This document shows, piece after piece, positions 7,446 through 11,823 of a stretch of DNA of 11,823 bases (position 1 is the stretch's first letter; each line of letters opens with the position of its first letter). Origin of the DNA: Patescibacteria group bacterium (GTDB taxonomy: Bacteria > Patescibacteriota > Doudnabacteria > UBA920); NCBI GenBank assembly GCA_023487095.1, contig JAMDEL010000097.1:1-11823 (forward strand), in the 5' to 3' direction. Position numbers and translations under genes: made by a program. The notes below the pieces were generated by a model. That model did no database searches. It saw only the letters and a list, made by a program, of their open reading frames with translations, and was not told where the DNA came from.

Positions 7446-7912
7446 AATAAAATTCACGGCCAGCCTGTGGCCAAGATCGGCGATAATGATGCGGTGGTCT
7501 TTGTTAATTTCCGTTCTGACCGCGCTATCCAATTGACCGAAGCTTTTGTCATGCCGCCGCCTTTGCCGGACATGGCCCCCGAGAAACCTTTACAGAATTT
7601 GTATTTTGTCAGCATGACCGAATATAAGCCCGGCCTGCCGGTGCACATAGCGTTTGAGTCTATTGCTGTCAAAGAATATTTGTCAGGCAGTTTGGCTAAA
7701 GCCAAGTACACACAGTTCCACATCGCAGAAAGCGAAAAGTACGCGCATGTGACCGCATTTTTCAACTGCGGGCGCACGGAGAAAGTTCCGGGGGAGGAAT
7801 GGACCATTGTAACCAGTCCGGAAAACGGGCGGAACTATGTTGATCATCCTGAAATGTCGGCAGGCCAGCTGACCGATGTGCTGGTGGAAAAGATTACCAA
7901 AACCGAAACCAA

Positions 7913-7920
7913 TTTTTTTT
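7913..7920 (+). other. T8 homopolymer with +1 frameshift in gpmI
   Basis: Eight T residues follow AA. With eight, the frame reads Asn-Phe-Phe-Cys and runs off the family. With seven it reads Asn-Phe-Phe-Val-Ala-Asn-Tyr-Ala-Asn-Pro-Asp-Met-Val-Gly-His, the canonical metal-binding block. The break is therefore exactly one extra T, or one base of slippage. Confidence 0.92.
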
Positions 7921-8343
7921 GTCGCCAATTACGCCAACCCCGATATGGTGGGCCATACCGGCAGCCTGTCAGCCACCATTGAGGCCGTGAATTTTATTGA
8001 TATTTGCATGAAGCGCGTGGCCGAAGCGGCTTTGTCTGCGGACGCGGTAATGATTATTACCGCTGACCATGGCAACGCGGAGCAGATGATAAACCCGCGG
8101 ACCGGCGACATAGACAAGGACCACACGACCAACCCCGTGCCTTTCCTGCTTTTGGCTAACGAGTTTAAGTTCAAGAGGCCTTCGGGGGGCGGCTTTTCTT
8201 CGCTTTCCAGCAAAGTGCCTGCCGGTGTTATTTCGGACATTGCACCGACCATCTTGGAGCTGCTTGGCCTTCAAAAGCCAAGCGAGATGACTGGCATGAG
8301 CCTAATGGAAAGTTTTGACGAGGTGCCAACTAAGAATTGACGC

Positions 8344-10047
8344 ATGGAAAAAGAATGGAAAATATGGGAAAGGGTTCCCGAAGAAACTAGTCGGGAACTG
8401 AAAGATTTTTCTCCGCTCGCCAGGCAAATGCTCTTCCGGCGGGGGATTACCACACAAGCCGAGGCCGGAGGTTTCCTAAAAGCGGAATACGGGGGACTGC
8501 ACAGTCCTTTTTTGTTTCAGGATATGGCCAAAGCTTCCGAGCGGGTTTGGCGCGCCCTGGAAAACCGGGAAAAAATTACGGTTTATGCTGACTACGACGC
8601 CGACGCCGTAACCGCCGCAGCGGTACTACTCAGGTGCCTGAGGTATTTGGGTGCCGAGGCTGAAAGTTACATACCCGACCGGTTTACTGAAGGCTATGGG
8701 GTTAATTTGCAGGCCATAGAAAGTATTATCGGGGGAGGCTCCAAATTGATTATTACCGTGGACTGCGGAACCAATTCCGTTGATGTGGCAGAGCTATGTT
8801 TGCGCTTGGGCGCGGATTTGATTATTACCGATCACCATGAAATAATCGGGGGGGGTGCCTCGTGCTTTGGCGCTGTTAACCCGAAAAATCCGAACGACCA
8901 ATACCCCTACCGTGAACTGACTGGCGTAGGCGTAGCATTTAAGCTGGCTCAGGCTTTGCTTGGTGACGAAAAAGCCAAAAGCCGCGAGAGTTATGTGGCG
9001 GGCTGGGAAAAATGGCTGCTTGACCTGGTTGCGATTGGCACTGTGGCGGATTGTCATGCTTTGGTCGGGGAAAACCGTATTTTGGTAAAATACGGCCTGA
9101 AGGTGCTTGAAAAATCGCGTTGGATGGGCCTTAAGGCGCTCTGCGCAGCGGCGGGTGCAGACTTTGGGCGTGCTGCCCCTGATACCTACACCTTGGGTTT
9201 TATGTTGGCCCCAAGACTGAATGCCGCCGGCCGCCTGGAACACGCGGGGGTGGCGCTAAACCTGCTTTTGGAGGACGATGCGGTTTCGGCCCAGGAAAAA
9301 GCCGCTGCTTTAAATGCAATAAACGAACGCCGGCAGAATTTAACCCAGAGCGTTTTGAGCGAAGCCAGGGAGCAGGCCCTAGGTTACCCGGATCGCCCGG
9401 TGCTGTTGCTTTATAAGGAAGGCTGGCCCAAAGGCGTCGTGGGGCTCGTGGCCGGCAGGCTGGCTGAGGAAACAGGCAAGCCGGTAGTGGTTTTGGAAAA
9501 AGGGGAGACAGACTCCACAGGCTCTGCGCGCACCCACGGCGAGTTCAATTTAATAGAAATGCTAAAGCCCGCAGCGCATTTACTGAGCAAATTCGGCGGG
9601 CACAGCCAGGCAGCCGGTCTGACTGTCCCAAACCAAAATTTGGAAGCTTTTTATAAGGTGCTCATTAGCGAGGCGGAAAAACAGGAGCTCGGCGAGTCCC
9701 GGCCTGTTGTCTGGTTGGAGGCCGAGTTGGGGGAAAGCGATTTGAGTTTGGAAAGCACGGACGAAATTGCGAAATTTGAACCCTTTGGCATCGGTAATCC
9801 CCGCCCGAAATTTTTAATCCCGAATCTTAAGGTTCAAAGCATAAAATTGGTCGGCTCTTTGGGCCAGCATGCGCAGATTAGGCTCAGGGCGGGCTCCAAG
9901 GAAGTGCCGGGAATCGCCTTTAACGCCTTTGAGAGCATAAAAAAACTAAAGACCGGGGACGTGGTGGACGTGGCTGCGGAATTGATGCGCGAAGAATGGA
10001 ATGGGCACAGGCTAAAATTGAAAATAAGTGATTTGAAAATTAAGTAA
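8344..10047 (+). CDS. recJ: Single-stranded-DNA-specific exonuclease RecJ
   Basis: RecJ degrades single-stranded DNA 5' to 3' in recombination and mismatch or base-excision repair. The 567 residues have the full family layout. The DHH domain has motif I ADYDADAVT (82-90), IPDRFTEGYG (110-119), VDCG (139-142), TDHH (162-165), LTGVGVAFKLAQAL (191-204), VAIGTVAD (228-235) and APRLNAAGRLEHAG (288-301). The DHHA1 domain has GWPKGVVGLVAGRL (359-372), the Ser-Ala-Arg-Thr-His-Gly segment and GGHSQAAG (417-424). A C-terminal OB-fold follows, from about 455. All motif aspartates and histidines are present. The glycines usually flanking motif I (G-D-Y-D-x-D-G) are both Ala here (82 and 88), a mild oddity. 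The gene starts 3 bp after the gpmI stop with only a weak, distant purine tract, so translation may depend on coupling with upstream reading. Confidence 0.96.
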   Translation: MEKEWKIWERVPEETSRELKDFSPLARQMLFRRGITTQAEAGGFLKAEYGGLHSPFLFQDMAKASERVWRALENREKITVYADYDADAVTAAAVLLRCLRYLGAEAESYIPDRFTEGYGVNLQAIESIIGGGSKLIITVDCGTNSVDVAELCLRLGADLIITDHHEIIGGGASCFGAVNPKNPNDQYPYRELTGVGVAFKLAQALLGDEKAKSRESYVAGWEKWLLDLVAIGTVADCHALVGENRILVKYGLKVLEKSRWMGLKALCAAAGADFGRAAPDTYTLGFMLAPRLNAAGRLEHAGVALNLLLEDDAVSAQEKAAALNAINERRQNLTQSVLSEAREQALGYPDRPVLLLYKEGWPKGVVGLVAGRLAEETGKPVVVLEKGETDSTGSARTHGEFNLIEMLKPAAHLLSKFGGHSQAAGLTVPNQNLEAFYKVLISEAEKQELGESRPVVWLEAELGESDLSLESTDEIAKFEPFGIGNPRPKFLIPNLKVQSIKLVGSLGQHAQIRLRAGSKEVPGIAFNAFESIKKLKTGDVVDVAAELMREEWNGHRLKLKISDLKIK

Positions 10048-10056
10048 GAATTTTAT

Positions 10057-10467
10057 ATGGACAGCGTGATTATTCATACTGACGGCGGAGCCAGGGGCAA
10101 CCCGGGCCCGGCGGGTATCGGAGTGGTTTTTTTTGGGCAGGACGGCAAAATTATCCAGGAGTTCAAGGCGTATATCGGAGAGGCCACCAACAACATGGCG
10201 GAATATAAAGCACTGGTCCTGGCGCTGGAGCAGGCCCACAAGCTTGGCTTTAAGAATTTGCAGGTAAATATGGACTCCGAACTTATTGTCCGGCAAATGC
10301 AAGGCGTATATAAAATAAAAGAACCTGCCTTGCAGGTTCTGGCAAAACAGGTTTTGTCTTTAACGAATCATTTTAATAAGATTTCTTACCATCACGTGGT
10401 CAGGGAAAAGAATAAAGAAGCTGACAGGCTGGTTAACCAGGCCATTGATGCCTATTTGGGAGTTTAG
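10057..10467 (+). CDS. Ribonuclease HI-like protein (RVT_3-type RNase H fold)
   Basis: A 136-residue RNase H-fold protein expected to cut the RNA strand of RNA-DNA hybrids. All four carboxylates are in place: Asp9 in HTDGGARGNPGPAG, Glu49 in NNMAEYKAL, Asp73 in MDSELIVRQ and Asp123 in KEADRLVNQAID. It lacks the basic protrusion of E. coli RnhA and matches the compact form common in Gram-positives, archaea and CPR, often annotated as reverse-transcriptase-like or RNase HI family. It lies 9 bp after recJ and is probably co-transcribed. Its TAG overlaps the stop of the opposing PEGA gene by 4 bp, and its coding region contains that gene's terminator on the other strand (10311-10340). Whether it acts on RNA primers, R-loops or something else cannot be read from sequence. 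Confidence 0.92.
   Translation: MDSVIIHTDGGARGNPGPAGIGVVFFGQDGKIIQEFKAYIGEATNNMAEYKALVLALEQAHKLGFKNLQVNMDSELIVRQMQGVYKIKEPALQVLAKQVLSLTNHFNKISYHHVVREKNKEADRLVNQAIDAYLGV
10311..10340 (-). terminator. Intrinsic terminator for the PEGA gene, inside the RNase HI-like gene
   Basis: Read on the minus strand, AGAACCTGC, loop AAG and GCAGGTTCT form a perfect 9-bp hairpin (10320-10340), followed directly by TTTTATTTTA (complement of 10311-10320). This is a textbook rho-independent terminator. It lies about 125-155 nt past the PEGA stop codon, so that transcript would run antisense through the 3' end of the RNase HI-like gene. On the plus strand the hairpin has no following T-run and should not terminate. 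Confidence 0.8.
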
Positions 10468-11756
10468 CGCAGGGTCAGGATTTTTAAAGTCGTTCCATCC
10501 AAGACGGCGAGTATTTTGGCGTCGCTGCTGATAGCATAGTCTTTTATGTCGGGGCCCGAGTAGAGCCTAAATTCATTTTGGTGATCGCGAGTGTCTAGCT
10601 CCTCGGCTACAATCTTGTTTTCTTTGAGGAACACGCCGTAGCCGTAATCCGGGAGCACAACGCCCTTGGAAAGAGGGTAGAGGCTGCGGCTGACCAGTTG
10701 GGGTTTTTCCGCGCCCACGTTAATGCGCAAAAATTCCGAGCCGCTAATAATTCCCAGCGTGTCTTCCCCCGGGTTTAGCCGGAGGCTTTTCACGTTTTCC
10801 GCTATGAGCACGGGCTTTGAGGCGATCTGGTAAAGATTTTTATCCAGCAGCACAAAGGCTTGCTTTTCGTTGTTGAGGATAATCTGTGTGCTTTCCGCCA
10901 GGGGCATGTTTTCGGCAAGAAGCGTTCCGGCCTGGTTAAAATCCGGGGTGAAGTAAAGAGACAGGCCGCGGTTTTTAACCGCCAGGTAATAGAAATAGCC
11001 GTTTTTGTAAATCAAATCTTTGACCCCGTCAAGCACAAAGGTTTTTTTAAGACTATTCAAATCCAAAGAAGCCAGGCTGGTGTTCTCTAAAATGTACAGT
11101 TTATTGCCATCTTGGTACTTTACTTGCGTCTTCTCGTTTAGGTTTTGGCCTGTGGGCAGGAAAGCGCCCGCAGCATCGTCAAAAATTTGCCAGGGGGTTT
11201 GGGGGTTGGCCGTATGAATTGCCAGAAGTTTGCCCCCGGGGACTGCAGACAGGCTGTCTGCAGAAGAGTCCAAATCGTAAGCGTTTTGTTTTTCCGGAGA
11301 AGCCAGGCTGGTGACAACGAGTTTTTTCCCCGTAAGGTAGAAAATTTTTCCTTCGTGTTCCGTGAAGGCGAGGGTGTTTTCGCTGGCAAATTTTTGATCG
11401 GGCTTGTCAAAAAACAAAAATATGTTTTGGCCCGCCGTGTTGGTCCAGGTAACTTTTCCCGTCTCTACGCCTAAGCGTTTTGACCAGGTCTGATAGCCGG
11501 GTTTTTCCAAAGTAATTTGGTATTCCTTTGGTTTTATGAAGCGCAAGTTTCCTGCGCCTTTTTTGTAAATTTTGCCGTCAAGCTTTATTTCAACATCTTT
11601 AGGTTCGCTTTTCACAGCTAGGATGCCGGTTTTATAAAAACCCCCGCCGTCGGGGTCATAAGCAATACCCCTGACATACAAGAGGAGGGCCGGGGCGGCT
11701 AAAACAAAAAAAACTATGCAGGAAGCCAAGATTAGATAGCGGGATTTTTTGGTCAT
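10464..11756 (-). CDS. Membrane-anchored PEGA-domain protein with a propeller-like C-terminal part
   Basis: A 430-residue protein. After KKSR, one hydrophobic helix at about 7-29 acts as membrane anchor or uncleaved signal, placing the rest outside the cytoplasm. A PEGA domain spans about 44-107: TGILAVKSEPKDVEIKLDGK, then a Gly turn, then YQITLEKPGYQTW, the family's closing beta strand. The remaining 320 residues are short beta-rich stretches (for example GKIFYLTGKKLVVTSL, GNKLYILENTSLASLDL, NGYFYYLAV, EDTLGIISGSEFLRI) that look like blades of a beta-propeller, as in related CPR proteins, but with no clear repeat motif or catalytic residues. Function unknown; PEGA domains are linked to surface proteins. 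The start is the ATG closest to the promoter; there is no ribosome site and almost no leader. It converges on the RNase HI-like gene, overlapping by 4 bp. Confidence 0.82.
   Translation of the reverse strand: MTKKSRYLILASCIVFFVLAAPALLLYVRGIAYDPDGGGFYKTGILAVKSEPKDVEIKLDGKIYKKGAGNLRFIKPKEYQITLEKPGYQTWSKRLGVETGKVTWTNTAGQNIFLFFDKPDQKFASENTLAFTEHEGKIFYLTGKKLVVTSLASPEKQNAYDLDSSADSLSAVPGGKLLAIHTANPQTPWQIFDDAAGAFLPTGQNLNEKTQVKYQDGNKLYILENTSLASLDLNSLKKTFVLDGVKDLIYKNGYFYYLAVKNRGLSLYFTPDFNQAGTLLAENMPLAESTQIILNNEKQAFVLLDKNLYQIASKPVLIAENVKSLRLNPGEDTLGIISGSEFLRINVGAEKPQLVSRSLYPLSKGVVLPDYGYGVFLKENKIVAEELDTRDHQNEFRLYSGPDIKDYAISSDAKILAVLDGTTLKILTLR
11243..11263. repeat. Perfect 21-bp palindrome inside the PEGA gene
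   Basis: Two 10-bp arms, CTGCAGACAG and CTGTCTGCAG, around a single G. In RNA this would fold as a 9-bp stem with a 3-nt loop. Neither strand has a T-run after it, so it is not an intrinsic terminator. It lies in coding sequence (around residues 165-171) with no sign of frame disturbance. Confidence 0.85.
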
Positions 11757-11760
11757 ATTT

Positions 11761-11775
11761 AGCTATAGTATAGCT
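11761..11775. promoter_or_regulatory. 15-bp palindrome covering the -10 box (possible operator)
   Basis: AGCTATA-G-TATAGCT is a perfect 7+1+7 inverted repeat that contains the PEGA -10 hexamer and reaches the predicted start of transcription. A dimeric repressor could sit here, but the AT-rich -10 sequence itself accounts for part of the symmetry. Confidence 0.4.
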
Positions 11776-11796
11776 TATTTGGGAGGCTTGTTTCAA
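11767..11796 (-). promoter_or_regulatory. Sigma70-type promoter of the PEGA gene, near-leaderless
   Basis: On the minus strand TTGAAA (11791-11796, 5/6 match to TTGACA), an 18-bp spacer and TATACT (11767-11772, 5/6 match to TATAAT). Ten bases separate the -10 box from the ATG, so transcription should begin only a few bases before the start codon. There is no Shine-Dalgarno sequence, in keeping with a leaderless mRNA. Confidence 0.7.
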
Positions 11797-11823
11797 ATCC
11801 CGAAAGTCTGTTGAGTACATATT

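Larger units (their letters stand above)
6705..8340 (+). pseudogene. gpmI: 2,3-bisphosphoglycerate-independent phosphoglycerate mutase, broken by an insertion and a frameshift
   Basis: GpmI interconverts 3- and 2-phosphoglycerate using two Mn ions. The start ATG directly follows the pgk stop, with GGGGATTGAGG upstream. Piece 1 (6705-7430) has LDGFG (14-18), the phosphorylated-serine motif GNSEVGHLNIGAG with Ser65, FTDGRDT and GRFYAMDR, and stops at an in-frame TAA (7428-7430) after EPTVI. Piece 2 continues in the same frame with NKIHGQPV, DNDAVVFVNFRSDRA and onward to the T8 run at 7913-7920, where the frame shifts. Piece 3 then carries NYANPDMVGHTG, TADHGNAEQM, HTTNPVP and the C-terminal PAGVISDIAPTILELLG, ending at TGA 8338-8340. 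Most metal ligands lie after both lesions, so a simple translation product would be inactive. Removing 18 nt (7428-7445) and one T restores a single frame of 538 residues with expected spacing. True pseudogene, assembly/consensus error, or slippage for the second lesion are all open. Confidence 0.9.

Noticed and set aside
6912..7532. Minus-strand 206-residue open frame opposite gpmI
   Set aside because: Antisense to conserved GpmI motifs with no domain of its own.
7437..7982. Separate gene starting at GTG 7437
   Set aside because: It is the middle of GpmI in the same frame as the first part; the GTG comes from the inserted 18 nt and has no ribosome site. Its last residues after the T8 run do not match the family.
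7876..8340. Separate small gene ending at 8340
   Set aside because: This is the GpmI C-terminus in the shifted frame; its first dozen residues are out-of-frame readings of upstream gpmI sequence.
3400..8340. Recoded TGA (Gracilibacteria/Absconditabacteria code)
   Set aside because: Reading TGA through at 3405 or 8338 gives no family-like extension, and the next gene begins at once; no gene contains an internal TGA needing recoding.
10343..10356. Second hairpin CAAAAC/GTTTTG beside the PEGA terminator
   Set aside because: Only about five weak A-T-rich pairs around a tight loop; probably chance.

Overview
The window reads as a tightly packed piece of a Candidate Phyla Radiation (Patescibacteria, probably Parcubacteria-like) chromosome with medium GC content. 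This is inferred from the divergent, compact metabolic enzymes, the mix of a DUF2339 membrane protein, a PfkB kinase, RecJ, an RNase HI-like protein and a PEGA protein, and nearly absent spacers. TGA clearly ends the DUF2339 gene and gpmI, so the standard bacterial code applies. This argues against the TGA=Gly lineages (Gracilibacteria/Absconditabacteria).

Layout. Nine genes run on the plus strand from the left edge to 10467: the 3' end of rpiB, a divergent ribulose-phosphate 3-epimerase, a polytopic DUF2339 protein, a PfkB-family sugar kinase, then gap, pgk, gpmI, recJ and a small RNase HI-like gene. The only spacer of note is 85 bp before gap; other junctions are about 10 bp or less, or overlap. 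One minus-strand gene, a PEGA-domain membrane-anchored protein, faces this run and overlaps the RNase HI-like stop by 4 bp. It has a good sigma70-type promoter at the right edge and a clear intrinsic terminator placed inside the opposing RNase HI-like gene. No stretch over 300 bp lacks a gene. I saw no rRNA, tRNA, CRISPR array or insertion sequence.

How the genes fit together. RpiB and Rpe interconvert pentose phosphates, and gap-pgk-gpmI form the lower half of glycolysis. Many CPR genomes feed pentose phosphates into lower glycolysis through the non-oxidative pentose phosphate pathway, and this cluster matches that pattern. RecJ and the RNase H-like protein are nucleic-acid processing enzymes that follow the metabolic genes.

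Most notable. (1) gpmI is broken twice. An 18-nt insertion carrying an in-frame TAA is an exact copy of sequence 515 bp upstream in the same gene (the active-site serine region), and a T8 run adds a +1 frameshift. (2) The Pgk keeps its nucleotide-side motifs but has lost most canonical 3-phosphoglycerate-binding residues. (3) The Rpe has Gln in place of one metal-ligand His. (4) The PEGA gene has a near-leaderless promoter with a palindrome over the -10 box and an antisense-embedded terminator. I found no convincing new multi-gene system such as a defence island; the unusual signals are within individual genes.
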